Positions 41,838 through 51,377 of a stretch of 64,000 nucleotides of DNA are shown here, one piece after another (position 1 is the first letter of the stretch; every line of letters starts with the position of its first letter). The notes under the pieces were generated by a model. That model saw only the letters and a list, made by a program, of their open reading frames with translations. It was not told where the DNA came from and searched no databases. The translations under genes and the position numbers were made by a program. The stretch comes from Rhodovulum kholense (GTDB lineage Bacteria; Pseudomonadota; Alphaproteobacteria; Rhodobacterales; Rhodobacteraceae): the NCBI RefSeq assembly GCF_003053725.1, contig NZ_QAYC01000005.1, positions 124,001-188,000 of the forward strand, in the 5' to 3' direction.

Positions 41838-42271
41838 AGCGGGATCGGCACCATCGTTCCGGTGAAACTGGCCACATGAGTGCGGGGACGGTCCCCGGTT
41901 TGGGCAAAGACTTCGGAGCGGACGACGAACAGCCGCCTGCCGGTCTTGACCACCGATCCGGTCGCGATCAGCCGGTCGCCAAGCGCCGGGGCCAGCAGGT
42001 GGATGCTGGCCTCGCTGGTCAGCACGTCATGGTCGGGCGGCATCAGGCTCAGCGCCGTGTAACCCGCGGCGCTGTCGGCCAGCGCGAAGGTGAAGGCGGC
42101 ATGGGCCGCCCCGATCTGCTGGCCGAACTGGGGCCTGATCGGCGCCGAGATCGCCACGGCTCCCGGTGCGACCGATACCAGCCCGGCCCCAAGGGTCGAC
42201 ATCATCGCCTGCCGGGCGAAACTCTCGCGGACGATGGCCTCGAAGTCTGGATTTCTGGGCGCGTGCTGCAT
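41834..42271 (-). CDS. PaaI-family thioesterase (hotdog fold)
   Basis: 145-residue acyl-CoA thioesterase-like hotdog protein. Conserved pattern: [26 protein letters not shown] for the hot-dog helix and active-site region, then [16 protein letters not shown] and [11 protein letters not shown]. The ATG at 42271 follows AGGGAG, a good site; the frame extends 19 codons upstream without such sequence. Its last codons overlap the folD stop, convergent. Confidence 0.8.
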   Translation of the reverse strand: MQHAPRNPDFEAIVRESFARQAMMSTLGAGLVSVAPGAVAISAPIRPQFGQQIGAAHAAFTFALADSAAGYTALSLMPPDHDVLTSEASIHLLAPALGDRLIATGSVVKTGRRLFVVRSEVFAQTGDRPRTHVASFTGTMVPIPL

Positions 42272-42324
42272 GGACTCTCCCTGCACCGGTACGGGATCGA
42301 CGCTAGCTTGGGCGATCTTCGCTG

Positions 42325-43005
42325 TCACGCCCGCATGGGCAGGGCCAGCGCCTTCGGCCCGGTCAGGATCGCCAGCGCATCGGCGCCCATCAGCGCATCC
42401 AGCACCGGGGCGTGCGTCGCAAGCCCGCCCGTATAGGCGCCGAAGGCGGGCAGGATCGCGCGCCTGCGGTCGATCAGGAAACAGGGCCGTGCCACGCTCT
42501 GCCCGCCGAGCCGCCGCCGCATCTTCGGGTGATAATGCCCCGAGACCTCGCCTTCGGCCCCTCGCTCGGCAATATGGCGAAATCGCAGCGGCCCCAGCGC
42601 CAGGTCTGCCAGAGCGCTGCCGCCCAGATCGGGCGGGGCAGGGTCGTGATTGCCCGAAATCCAGATCCAGCGGCGCCCGGCCATCAGCGCCAACAGCCGG
42701 TCGGCTGCGGGCTCTGGCAGATCGCGTGCCGCGTCGTCATCGTCGAAGCTGTCGCCAAGGCAGATGACCGTGCGGGGCGCCAGCGCCTCGATCTCGGCGG
42801 CCAGCCGGGTCAGCGTCTCGTGCGTGTCATAGGGCGGCAACAGGGCGCCCGCGCGCCGGGCCAGCCGGTCGGCCTTGCCCAGATGCAGGTCGGACACGGC
42901 CAGCAGCCGTTCGGCCTCCCACCAGAGCGCGCCGGAGGCACGGGCGGTCAGGACGGTTCCGGCCAGGGGGAAGGCATATCCGTTCATGCTTTGTTTCAAC
43001 CGCAT
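42325..43005 (-). CDS. pdeM: Ligase-associated DNA damage response endonuclease PdeM
   Basis: 226-residue metallophosphoesterase of the PdeM family, encoded beside DEXH helicase genes in a DNA-repair set. Motifs: VSDLHLGKADRLARRAG, GDSFDDDDAA, WISGNHDPAPPD and SGHYHPKMRRRLG, matching the metal-binding pattern D-x-H, GDxx(D), GNHD, GHxH. An alternative Met is six codons in (MNGYAF). It follows the helicase gene by 33 bp. Confidence 0.88.
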   Translation of the reverse strand: MRLKQSMNGYAFPLAGTVLTARASGALWWEAERLLAVSDLHLGKADRLARRAGALLPPYDTHETLTRLAAEIEALAPRTVICLGDSFDDDDAARDLPEPAADRLLALMAGRRWIWISGNHDPAPPDLGGSALADLALGPLRFRHIAERGAEGEVSGHYHPKMRRRLGGQSVARPCFLIDRRRAILPAFGAYTGGLATHAPVLDALMGADALAILTGPKALALPMRA

Positions 43006-43038
43006 CCGGGACCCGGGGGCAAGGCCGATGTCATGGCC

Positions 43039-45441
43039 TCAGCTCAGGCCCGCGGCGGCCATCAGTCGGGCGGCGGCCTCGTCGATCAGCCGCTGTTCGG
43101 CCGCGCCCTTCACCGGAACCCGACCGGCTTCGAGGAACAGCGGCGCCGCCAGCGGCGAGACGCGGTCAAGGCGCCGGTGGTCGATCCGGCCGTGCACGCG
43201 GGCCAGCATCGCCTCGATCCGGCCGAAATCGACAAGACCCTTCATCGCCTCCTCGCGCGTGATCTCCAGCAGAACGTGATCGGGGTCGTAACGCATCAGC
43301 GTGTCGTACAGGATGTCGGACGAAAAGGTAGCCTGCCGCCCGGTCTTGCGCTGCCCGGGCAGGTTTCTCTCGATCAGCCCGGCAATGACCGCAGATGTTC
43401 GAAATGTGCGCTTCATGACCGCATTTCTGGCCAACCAACCAGAGAAGGCGGTATATAGCTCGTTTGAATCCATCAAGTCCGATGGGGCGTTGACAGGCTC
43501 GAGCCCCCAGATCAGCGTGGCATAGTCGGACGCGACAAACCCCAGGGGCGCAAGTCCGGCGGCCTCCATCCGCTGGGTCAGCAAAAGGCCAAGGGTCTGC
43601 TGTGCGTTCCTTCCCGCGAAGCCGTAGACGCACAGATGGTGGCGGCCCTCATAGGGGAAGGTCTCGACCAGCAGCCGGTCGCGCTCGGGCAGCGCCGAGA
43701 CCTCGCGCTGAAGCGCCAGCCAGTCGGCGGTATGGGCGGGCAGGCCGGACCAGTCTGCGGCCCGGAACACCTCCAGGATGCGGTCGGCCAGCCGGGTGGA
43801 GGTGGCGAACTTGGTCCCGGCGAAGACCGCGATCTTCGGGTCGCGGCCGGGGCTGCGACTGACCTCGACCACCATCTCGCGGAGCGTCTCATAGCGCACG
43901 ACCTGCCCGCCGATGAGGAAGGTGTCGCCCGGGGTCAGCGTCGCGGCAAAGGCTTCTTCGACCTCGCCAAGCGGCGCGCCGCCGCGCGCGGGCCGCAGCC
44001 GCACTTTCAGGGTTTCCTCCTCGACGATGGTGCCAAGGTTCATGCGGATGCGTTGGGCCGTGCGCGGGTCGCGCAAGGCCCAGCGGCCGTCGGGCCCCTG
44101 TTTCAGCCGCTGCCAGCGGTCATAGGCGCGCAGCGCGTAGCCGCCGGTGGCCGCGAAGTCGAGGCAGGCGTCGAAACGGGGCCGCGTGAGGTCGGCATAG
44201 GGCCCGGCCGAGCGCACCTCGGCGAACAGGGCCTCGGCGTCGAAGGGGCCTGCAGCGGCGGTGGCCAGAATGTGCTGGCACAGCACATCCCGCGCGCCGG
44301 GGCCGCGCGGCTCGCCATCCAGATCGCCCGCGCGCACAGCGTCGAGTGCTGCCACGCATTCGACCACTTCGAACCGGTTCGCGGGCACAAGCAGGGCCTT
44401 CGACGGCGCGCTATAGCGGTGATTGGCGCGGCCGATCCGCTGCACCAGCCGCTTGACATTCTTCGGCGCGCCGACCTGGATCACCAGATCGACATCGCCC
44501 CAGTCGATCCCGAGATCGAGTGAACCGGTGCAGACGACCGCCCGAAGCCGCCCCTCGGTCATTGTCGTCTCGACCTTTTCGCGGGCCTCGCGCGACAGGC
44601 TGCCATGGTGGATCGCGATCGGCAGGGCATCCTCGTTGGCCAGCCAAAGGTCGCGGAAGAAAAGCTCGGCCTGGGCGCGGGTGTTGTGAAAGATCAGCGT
44701 CGTGCGGTGGCGCGCGATCTGGTCCAGCACCGCCGGGATGGCGTGGCGCCCGCCCCCCCCGGCCCAGGGCGGCGGCGCACCGGTGTCCAGCATCGCGATG
44801 TCGGGTGGCGGGCCCGGATCGGCGGTCAGGATCTCGCAAGGCGCGCTCGTCGGGCCCAGGAACTCTGCCAACGCGGGCGGATCCTCGACGGTCGCGGACA
44901 ACCCGACCCGGCGGAGCCCGGGGCAGAGCCGTTGCAGCCGGGCGAGGCTCAGCGTCAGCAGATCGCCGCGCTTCGACTCGGCCAGCGCATGAATTTCGTC
45001 GACGATGACCCGGCGCAGCCCGGCAAAGATCCGCGGTGCGTCCTCGTAGCTGAGAAGCAGCGCCAGACTTTCGGGCGTGGTCAGCAGGATATGCGGAGGG
45101 TCGGCGCGCTGGCGACGACGACGGGCCTGCGAGGTGTCGCCGGTGCGGTCCTCGACGCGAATCGGAAGGGCCATGTCCTCGATCGGCCGACCGAGGTTGC
45201 GGCGGATGTCGGCAGTCAACGCCTTCAGCGGTGAAATGTAGATAGTGTGCAAGCCCGACGCGGGATTTTTCGAAATCTCGACCAGAGAAGGTAGAAAACC
45301 TGCAAGCGTCTTGCCGCCCCCGGTGGGCGCGATCAGCAGCAGGGAGGGCGCGTCCGCCCGGGTCAGCATCGCGGTCTGATGCGGATGCACGGTCCAGTCC
45401 CGGGCGGCGAACCAGTCAGCGAAGGGCGAAGGCAGGGCCAT
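43039..45441 (-). CDS. Ligase-associated DEXH box helicase (Lhr-like)
   Basis: 800-residue superfamily 2 helicase of the ligase-associated DNA damage response group. Walker A LLIAPTGGGKTLAGFLP, DEIH box VIVDEIHALAESKRGD, motif III SATVEDP, and motif VI VQRIGRANHRYSAPSKALL, followed by a large C-terminal domain (SWL domain region with HHLCVYGFAGRNAQQTLGL). The start MALPSPFADWFAARDWTVHP at 45441 is preferred over an in-frame ATG at 45525. It precedes pdeM on the same strand; the usual ATP-dependent ligase and exonuclease of the set are not in the window. Confidence 0.9.
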   Translation of the reverse strand: MALPSPFADWFAARDWTVHPHQTAMLTRADAPSLLLIAPTGGGKTLAGFLPSLVEISKNPASGLHTIYISPLKALTADIRRNLGRPIEDMALPIRVEDRTGDTSQARRRRQRADPPHILLTTPESLALLLSYEDAPRIFAGLRRVIVDEIHALAESKRGDLLTLSLARLQRLCPGLRRVGLSATVEDPPALAEFLGPTSAPCEILTADPGPPPDIAMLDTGAPPPWAGGGGRHAIPAVLDQIARHRTTLIFHNTRAQAELFFRDLWLANEDALPIAIHHGSLSREAREKVETTMTEGRLRAVVCTGSLDLGIDWGDVDLVIQVGAPKNVKRLVQRIGRANHRYSAPSKALLVPANRFEVVECVAALDAVRAGDLDGEPRGPGARDVLCQHILATAAAGPFDAEALFAEVRSAGPYADLTRPRFDACLDFAATGGYALRAYDRWQRLKQGPDGRWALRDPRTAQRIRMNLGTIVEEETLKVRLRPARGGAPLGEVEEAFAATLTPGDTFLIGGQVVRYETLREMVVEVSRSPGRDPKIAVFAGTKFATSTRLADRILEVFRAADWSGLPAHTADWLALQREVSALPERDRLLVETFPYEGRHHLCVYGFAGRNAQQTLGLLLTQRMEAAGLAPLGFVASDYATLIWGLEPVNAPSDLMDSNELYTAFSGWLARNAVMKRTFRTSAVIAGLIERNLPGQRKTGRQATFSSDILYDTLMRYDPDHVLLEITREEAMKGLVDFGRIEAMLARVHGRIDHRRLDRVSPLAAPLFLEAGRVPVKGAAEQRLIDEAAARLMAAAGLS

Positions 45442-45484
45442 CGACGTCTCCGGACGACGGCGGGTCAGGCCGGGCCGCGCGCGG

Positions 45485-45922
45485 TCATGCCTCGATCCAG
45501 ATCGTGACCGGCCCGTCATTGACAAGCGAGACCTTCATGTCGGCCCCGAACCGCCCGGTCGCGACCGGCACGCCTTCGGCGGCCAGCGCCTCGGCAAACC
45601 GCAGATACAGCCGTTCGCCCTCGGCCGGAGGGGCGGCGCGCGAAAAGCCCGGTCGGTTGCCGCTGGAGGTATCTGCGGCCAGTGTGAACTGGCTGACGAC
45701 CAGCGCCGCGCCGCCGGTATCGAGCACCGAAAGGTTCATCTTGTCGTCCGCGTCACGGAAGATCCGCATCCGCGAGATGCGGCGGGCAAGCTTGTCGGCC
45801 TCGGCCCCGGTATCGCCCGCCATGGCGCAAACGAGGATCATCAGTCCCGGCCCGATCTCGCCGAGACAGGCGCCATCGACCCGAACCGCGGCCTCGCTGA
45901 CGCGCTGGACCAGCGCCCTCAT
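45485..45922 (-). CDS. dtd: D-aminoacyl-tRNA deacylase
   Basis: 145-residue protein that hydrolyses D-aminoacyl-tRNAs. Classic motifs: [38 protein letters not shown] with the active-site region, and the C-terminal [24 protein letters not shown]. The ATG overlaps the stop of the sugar kinase gene by 4 bp. Length is standard. Confidence 0.96.
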   Translation of the reverse strand: MRALVQRVSEAAVRVDGACLGEIGPGLMILVCAMAGDTGAEADKLARRISRMRIFRDADDKMNLSVLDTGGAALVVSQFTLAADTSSGNRPGFSRAAPPAEGERLYLRFAEALAAEGVPVATGRFGADMKVSLVNDGPVTIWIEA

Positions 45923-46845
45923 GCCAGCTCCTCCGCCCAGGGCGGGTTGGCGCCCGCGCGCGAGACGGTGACGCCGGCGGCGCGGATCGCAAAGCCCAGT
46001 GCGGCCTCGATCACGTTCTGTGGCAGACCGGCGGCAAGGGCGTCGCGGTCGAGCCTGCCCGCCTGCGCCAGCCCGGCCAGCAGCCCGGCATTGAACGTGT
46101 CGCCCGCGCCCACGGTATCGACCACCTGCACGGGCGGCGCAGGCACGTGGCACTCGGCCCCGGCGGTCAGCGCATCGGCGCCCTCGGCGCCCCGGGTCAG
46201 CAGCACCAGCCGCGGTCCCCGAGCCAGAAACCCCCGCGCCAGATCGCGCGCGTCCCCCGGCCCCTCGAGCCAGTGCAGGTCCTCGTCCGAGATCTTGAGA
46301 ATGTCGGCCGCCGCGATCATCCGCGCGATCCGGGCGCGATAGGCGGGCACGTCGGCGATGAAGCCGGGCCGGATGTTGGGGTCGAGCATGGTCACCCGCG
46401 CCCCGGCCTCGCGCAGGAACAGCGCCTCATAGGCGCTGCCGCAGGGCTCGGCCATCAGCGAGATGCCGCCGCAGAACAGCGCGCGCACCGACGCGGGAAG
46501 GGTGGGAAGGTCGGCGGGCGTCAGCATCCGCCCGGCCGTGGCCTCGTCATAGAAGGCATAGCGCGCCTGGCCGCCGACAAGCGTGACGAAGGCCAGCGTG
46601 GTCGGCCGGGCCGAACGCAGGCAAAGCCCGGTCTCGACGCCCGAGGCGGCCAGCGCCCCGGCAAGCTGGGTGCCGAAAAGATCGGTCGAGAGGCCCGCCA
46701 GAAAGCCCGTGGGCGCGCCAAGCCGGCCAAGCGCGATCGCGGTATTGAAGACCGCCCCGCCCGCATGGGGGGCAAAGGCCGGTTCGCCCTCGGCACTGGT
46801 CCGGGGCAGCATGTCGATCAGGGCTTCGCCCGCGCAAAGGATCAT
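45919..46845 (-). CDS. PfkB-family sugar kinase (fructokinase-like)
   Basis: 308-residue ribokinase-family sugar kinase. N-terminal [34 protein letters not shown] as the first signature, and C-terminal [19 protein letters not shown] with the catalytic Asp. Family pattern suits fructokinase, but substrate is not certain. The ATG at 46845 is where homology begins; the frame runs 19 codons further. Coupled to dtd by a 4-bp overlap. Confidence 0.88.
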   Translation of the reverse strand: MILCAGEALIDMLPRTSAEGEPAFAPHAGGAVFNTAIALGRLGAPTGFLAGLSTDLFGTQLAGALAASGVETGLCLRSARPTTLAFVTLVGGQARYAFYDEATAGRMLTPADLPTLPASVRALFCGGISLMAEPCGSAYEALFLREAGARVTMLDPNIRPGFIADVPAYRARIARMIAAADILKISDEDLHWLEGPGDARDLARGFLARGPRLVLLTRGAEGADALTAGAECHVPAPPVQVVDTVGAGDTFNAGLLAGLAQAGRLDRDALAAGLPQNVIEAALGFAIRAAGVTVSRAGANPPWAEELA

Positions 46846-46914
46846 GGTCCGCTCGCCGTGTTGGGTCAGACGCAGGCTAGCCTGCCGCCTCTGCCGGTGC
46901 AAACGGGCATCGCC

Positions 46915-48003
46915 TCACTGCTGCAGCGCCGCCAGGTAGCCGATCCCGGCTGCCAGCGCGAGACCCAGCACCACGGCAATGGCGATCTTCCAGGCCGACC
47001 AGGGCCGCTCGCCCCGCACCCGGCCGCTGCGCCCGTTGACGACGAAGCGGTAGGTCTTGCCGCGATAGCGGTAGGCGGCCAGCCAGACCGGCAGCAGCAC
47101 ATGCTTGAAGGTGACGGCCGAAACCTGGGTCTCGAGCCGGTCGATCCGCTGGCTGTCGCCGCCGATGTCGAACATCACGTCGCGGCGGATCACCCGGTCC
47201 ATGGTCCGGCGCGCCTCGGCAAAGCCGGTTTCCAGATCGACCGTGTAGCCTTCGGCCCGGAAGCCCGCCAGATACTGCGGCCGGTAGGGCAGCATCAACG
47301 ACAGATCCCAGGGTTCGAGCGCGTCGGTATAGCGTTTGGGCAGGCTGGTCGCGGCCAGCACCAGCACGTCGTCGAAGAACCGCGCGACCCGGCCCGACAC
47401 CGGGGTCCAGCGGATCTTCTGTATCTGCACCGTTTCCGACCGACCCTCGCGGATCACCCGGCGGCTTTCGTGATAGATCGTGCCGCGCGCACCGCTGTAT
47501 TGCGATTTGGTGTCGGCATCGAAGGTCCAGTAGGGGACGTAGATGCCCTCCATCCGGCGGCCCTTGCGGGCATAGGCCTGCAACCCGTTCGGCGCGAACC
47601 AGAGCCGCCCCAGCCAGTCGGTCATCGCCTTGTGCGCCTCGGCCTCGGACAGCGCGAAGGGCAGCACGCCCTTGGGCTTGATCCGCCGCTGAACCCCGGT
47701 TCCGGTGACGACGGGGGTGGCGCAGAACGGGCATTCGGCGGCATGGGTGGCTTCGTCCAGCTCGAATTCGGCGCCGCAATTGGGGCACTTGATCTGCCGG
47801 ACGTCCTGCATCTCGGCGCCCGGCAGGGCCGCGTCGAGCGCCGCGCGGTAGTCGAGCTCGGCCAGCGGCGCGTCCCAGGGGCCGGTGCCCTCGACGGGCT
47901 CCTCATGGCCGCAATGGTCGCAGATCAGCCGGCCATCCTCGGGCGAGAAGCGCAGGTCGGCCCCGCACTGGTCGCAGGGAAAGCGGTGGTCGGGGGCGGT
48001 CAT
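46915..48003 (-). CDS. Zinc-ribbon membrane protein (YdjG/TFIIB-type ribbon)
   Basis: 362-residue protein with two zinc ribbons at its N-terminus: CxxC pairs at Cys10/Cys13 and Cys28/Cys31, then Cys73/Cys76 and Cys91/Cys94. A middle domain of unknown fold follows (YVPYWTFDADTKSQYSG, then RYTDALEPWDLSLMLPYRPQYLAGF), and a C-terminal hydrophobic segment (about residues 340-358) inserts in the membrane. It resembles B. subtilis YdjG, which with YdjH and the SPFH protein YdjI recruits a PspA-type protein to the membrane. Here the SPFH gene is directly upstream (7 bp). Confidence 0.8.
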   Translation of the reverse strand: MTAPDHRFPCDQCGADLRFSPEDGRLICDHCGHEEPVEGTGPWDAPLAELDYRAALDAALPGAEMQDVRQIKCPNCGAEFELDEATHAAECPFCATPVVTGTGVQRRIKPKGVLPFALSEAEAHKAMTDWLGRLWFAPNGLQAYARKGRRMEGIYVPYWTFDADTKSQYSGARGTIYHESRRVIREGRSETVQIQKIRWTPVSGRVARFFDDVLVLAATSLPKRYTDALEPWDLSLMLPYRPQYLAGFRAEGYTVDLETGFAEARRTMDRVIRRDVMFDIGGDSQRIDRLETQVSAVTFKHVLLPVWLAAYRYRGKTYRFVVNGRSGRVRGERPWSAWKIAIAVVLGLALAAGIGYLAALQQ

Positions 48004-48010
48004 CCTGGGC

Positions 48011-49141
48011 TCAGACCCCGGGCGGAGGCGGTGGCGGGGCGACGGTGAACAGCCGGGCCAGCTCGGGCACCTCTTCGGCGCGCTTCCAGCCGTCCTGGCC
48101 CTGGGTCCAGACGAAGCTGTCGCGGCGGAAGCTGCCCTCGCTGGCCATCCGCCCCAGCCGTGCCATCGAGAACGGCCCCGAGGTCTGGCCGTTCTCGGCG
48201 ATGTGCCAGACATGTTCGACCGGCGGCGGGGGCGGGGGGACCGGCATCGCGGCCTCGGCCGCCGCGCTGCGCGGCACCGTGCCCCAGGGGCCGGTCTGGG
48301 CGACGCTCTGGGCCATCGCCATACCCAGACCCGCGCCGATCCCGGCCGCCATGCCGCTGCCCGCGGGGCTTTGGGCGGCTTCGGTCATGGCTTCGGCCGC
48401 GGAATACTGGGTATAGCGGCCCAGATCGCCCGCGATCCCCATCGAGGTGCGCTTGTCCAGCGCCTTTTCCACCTCGGGCGGCAGGCTGATATTCTCGATG
48501 TAGAATTCGGGCATGGTCAGGCCGTAGGCCTCGAGCGTCTTCGACACCTCGCCCGAAATCAGCTTGCCCAGATCGGCGGTGTTGGCGGCCATGTCCAGCA
48601 CCGGGATGCCGGAGGCCGCGATCACCCGCGAGAATTCCTGCACGATGACATTTCGGATCTGGAAGCCGATCTCGTCCATGGTGAATTCGCCATCGGTGCC
48701 GACGATCTCGACCATGAAGCGGGCCGGGTCGGTGACGCGGACCGCATAGCTGCCGAAAGCGCGGATCCGGGTCGGGCCGAATTCGGGGTCGCGCAGCATC
48801 ACCGGGTTCTTGGTGCCCCATTTGAGGTCGGTGAAGCGGGTGGTGTTGACGAAGTAGATTTCCGACTTGAAGGGCGAGCGGAAGCCGTGATCCCAATGCT
48901 GCAGCGTGGTCAGCACCGGCATGTTGTTGGTTTCCAGCATGTAAAGGCCCGGCGTGAACACATCGGCCAGCTGGCCCTCATGGACGAAGACCGCCGCCTG
49001 ACCCTCGCGCACCGTCAGCTTGGCGCCGTACTTGATGGCATGGCCCTCGCGTTCGAACCGCCAGACCATGGTGTCGCGGGTGTCGTCGACCCAATGGATG
49101 ACGTCGATGAACTCGCCGGAGAGAAAGTCGAAAATGCCCAT
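48011..49141 (-). CDS. SPFH-domain protein with C-terminal GYF_2 domain (YdjI-like)
   Basis: 376-residue cytosolic or membrane-associated protein. N-terminal about 260 residues form an SPFH/band-7-like domain of the virion-core YdjI family (MGIFDFLSGEFIDVIHWVDD; AVFVHEGQLADVFTPGLYML). A Gly/Ala-rich linker is followed by a GYF_2 domain at about residues 310-365 (HVWHIAENGQTSGPFSM; FVWTQGQDGWKRAEEVP), a peptide-binding fold. The zinc-ribbon partner gene lies 7 bp downstream. In Bacillus the related proteins serve envelope stress. Confidence 0.85.
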   Translation of the reverse strand: MGIFDFLSGEFIDVIHWVDDTRDTMVWRFEREGHAIKYGAKLTVREGQAAVFVHEGQLADVFTPGLYMLETNNMPVLTTLQHWDHGFRSPFKSEIYFVNTTRFTDLKWGTKNPVMLRDPEFGPTRIRAFGSYAVRVTDPARFMVEIVGTDGEFTMDEIGFQIRNVIVQEFSRVIAASGIPVLDMAANTADLGKLISGEVSKTLEAYGLTMPEFYIENISLPPEVEKALDKRTSMGIAGDLGRYTQYSAAEAMTEAAQSPAGSGMAAGIGAGLGMAMAQSVAQTGPWGTVPRSAAAEAAMPVPPPPPPVEHVWHIAENGQTSGPFSMARLGRMASEGSFRRDSFVWTQGQDGWKRAEEVPELARLFTVAPPPPPPGV

Positions 49142-49222
49142 GGGTCAGGTCCTCCGTTGTGTCCGGGGCAAACTATAGGGCCGGTGCCGGACGCGGCCAT
49201 GCCGGGCACCAGAGCGCATGCC

Positions 49223-50188
49223 TCAGGCATCGCCCCCCATCAGCTCGGCCGCGATCTGCTCGACGATGGGGCGGGCCTCGGCCGGGGTCATGCCCGGGCG
49301 CAGGCGCCGGTCGTAAAGCATCTTCAGCAGCAATTCGTCATGGGGCGTCAGCAGCGCGAATTCCTCGTCGTCGTTGAAGATCGACGGGCGCACCGAGGGG
49401 TTGTCATTGGCCAGCCCCAGCCCCTGGGACAGTTCCTCATGCAAGCAGGATTGCCGCAGCCGGTCGGGATGTTCGCCGCGGATCACGGCGACGGCGCTGG
49501 AATAGGTGCTGGACTCGCCCTTCGAGAAGGCCAGCACCAGGCAGAAGGTCGATCGCGGCATCACGGCGATCGTGCTTTGGGCGGCGACGTCGATGCCCGG
49601 GATCAGACGTTCGAGCTCGGGACCCAGGCGGCGGCGTTCGTCCTCATTGACGATGAAGACCTGAAAATTGGCCTGTTCGGGGCTGGTCACCCACATCGGC
49701 AGCCCGGTCACCCGCGACAGCCGCCGGACATAGGCCGCGATCTCGGCGCGGTCCTGGCTGCGCTGGGCGGCCGGGATCGTTTCGCCGAAGGTGATGCCAA
49801 AGCGGACGGGCTGTTCCCAGCGCCGGAGCCGGCTTTCGGTTTCGCGCGCCACCAGATGCCCGTCGCGGCTGACATATTCGTCGAACAGCGCGATCCGCAC
49901 GAAATCCTCGACCAGCGCGCGGCGGGTGAAGGGCACATCGGTCTCGCCGCCATCGCTCCGCAGCAGGCCGCGCGACAGAAGATCGGCCTGCACCCGGGCG
50001 TAATGCCGGGCCAGAGCCTGGCTGTCGGGCGAAAGCTGCGGTCGCACCGCTTCGGCGGGGCGGGCGGCGGGCCGTGTCTCGGGCGGCGCGGGTGCCATCT
50101 GACAGCCGGCCAAGGCCACGGCAAGGGCGCTGGCCAGCGCCCCTGGCCGGAGCCCCGGCAGAAAAGAAGGGCGCGATGCGGGCGTCAC
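49223..50188 (-). CDS. DUF2927 lipoprotein
   Basis: 321-residue exported lipoprotein. The signal peptide ends in lipobox ALAGC with Cys at residue 29. The body carries the DUF2927 motif, including QSCLHEELSQGLGLANDNP (His250-Glu-Glu), resembling a zinc-peptidase-like HE site, plus PSIFNDDEEFALLTPHDE. Enzymatic activity is not established for this family. It starts 7 bp after telA and may be cotranscribed with it; SPFH follows after 81 bp. Confidence 0.83.
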   Translation of the reverse strand: MTPASRPSFLPGLRPGALASALAVALAGCQMAPAPPETRPAARPAEAVRPQLSPDSQALARHYARVQADLLSRGLLRSDGGETDVPFTRRALVEDFVRIALFDEYVSRDGHLVARETESRLRRWEQPVRFGITFGETIPAAQRSQDRAEIAAYVRRLSRVTGLPMWVTSPEQANFQVFIVNEDERRRLGPELERLIPGIDVAAQSTIAVMPRSTFCLVLAFSKGESSTYSSAVAVIRGEHPDRLRQSCLHEELSQGLGLANDNPSVRPSIFNDDEEFALLTPHDELLLKMLYDRRLRPGMTPAEARPIVEQIAAELMGGDA

Positions 50189-50195
50189 GATGCGG

Positions 50196-51377
50196 TCACG
50201 CCTCCGGCAGGGCGCCGGCGCCCTGCGCCCGCGATTTGGCGGCGGCGAGCGTGTCGCGCAGCTCTGCCTCCATCTTTTTCAGATCGTCCTCGGCCTGGGC
50301 GCGCCGGGACTTGCCCTCGTCGGCGATGGTCAGGCTTTCCTGGATCGTCGCGATCAGATCGGCATTGGCCTTCTTGACCGCTTCGATGTCGAAGACGCCC
50401 CGTTCCATTTCCTCGCGCACGGTCCTGTTGGCCTGGCGCAGGTTGGCGGCATTGGCGGTCAACAGTTCGTTGGTCAGGTCGCTGGCCTCGCGCACCGCCA
50501 GCGCGGCCTCTTTCGAGCGCTGGATGGTGACCGCCTGCGCCAGCTGGGTTTCCCAAAGCGGCACGGTATTGACCAGGGTCGAGTTGATCTTGCTGACCAG
50601 CGACTTGTCGTTTTCCTGCACCAGCCGGATCGAGGGCAGCGACTGCATCGTCACCTGGCGGGTCAGCTTGAGGTCATGCACCCGGCGTTCAAGATCGTCG
50701 CGCGCGGCGCGCAGGTCGCGCAATTCCTGCGCCCGGATCACCTGATCGGCCTCGGGGGCCGCGGCGACCTCGGCCTCCTTGGCGGGGATCTCGGTCGCGT
50801 CGAGAGCTTTCAGCTTCTCTTCGCCCGCGGCGATGTAAAGCGCGAGCTCGTCGTAGAAATCGAGGGTCTTCTCGTAAAGCTTGTCGAGCGACTTGATGTC
50901 CTTCAGCAGCGTATGTTCATGGGTCAGCAACCGGTCGGTGATCGAGTCGATCTGGCCCTGAACCGTCTCGAATCGCGCAACGAACTTGGCGAAGGGCGCG
51001 GTGCGCCCCATCAGCTTTTCCCACCAGCTCGCCTCGCGCCGCACGTCGAGTTCGGACACCGAAAAGCCCCGGATCGTGGTCACGATCTCGCGGAGCGAGT
51101 CGCCCGCAGGCCCCACGTCCTTGTTGCGCACATCGGCCAGCATGGCCTGGCTGATGGTCTGCAACTCGGCCTGGGCACTGGACCCGAAACCGATGATCGA
51201 ATTGCTGTCGGACATGTCGATCTCGGCCATGCGGGCGCGGATCGCCTCGGCCACCGGCGGCTCGGCCCCTTCCAGCGGGACCAGATCCCGGGCCGGTTCG
51301 GGCAGGACCGCCAATGTCACTTTTTCAACTTCGGCGACGTCCTGCGCCGCCTTCAGGCGATTGTTGTCCGAGCTCAT
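50196..51377 (-). CDS. telA: Toxic anion resistance protein TelA
   Basis: 393-residue soluble helical protein of the TelA/KlaA family, associated with tellurite, nisin and other envelope-stress resistance and with tellurium (Ter) gene sets. Long coiled coils dominate: TLLKDIKSLDKLYEKTLDFYDE and ELRDLRAARDDLERRVHDLKL; the conserved VNTVPLWETQLAQAVTIQRSKEA motif and EEMERGVFDIEAVKKAN are visible. Its ATG overlaps the XpaC gene by 4 bp, the same XpaC-TelA order as in Bacillus xpaC-yceH. Confidence 0.92.
   Translation of the reverse strand: MSSDNNRLKAAQDVAEVEKVTLAVLPEPARDLVPLEGAEPPVAEAIRARMAEIDMSDSNSIIGFGSSAQAELQTISQAMLADVRNKDVGPAGDSLREIVTTIRGFSVSELDVRREASWWEKLMGRTAPFAKFVARFETVQGQIDSITDRLLTHEHTLLKDIKSLDKLYEKTLDFYDELALYIAAGEEKLKALDATEIPAKEAEVAAAPEADQVIRAQELRDLRAARDDLERRVHDLKLTRQVTMQSLPSIRLVQENDKSLVSKINSTLVNTVPLWETQLAQAVTIQRSKEAALAVREASDLTNELLTANAANLRQANRTVREEMERGVFDIEAVKKANADLIATIQESLTIADEGKSRRAQAEDDLKKMEAELRDTLAAAKSRAQGAGALPEA

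Noticed and set aside
46147-50377. Long plus-strand frames across the sugar kinase, zinc-ribbon, SPFH and DUF2927 genes
   Set aside because: Antisense to recognised proteins and lacking domains; codon pattern is that of complement reading.
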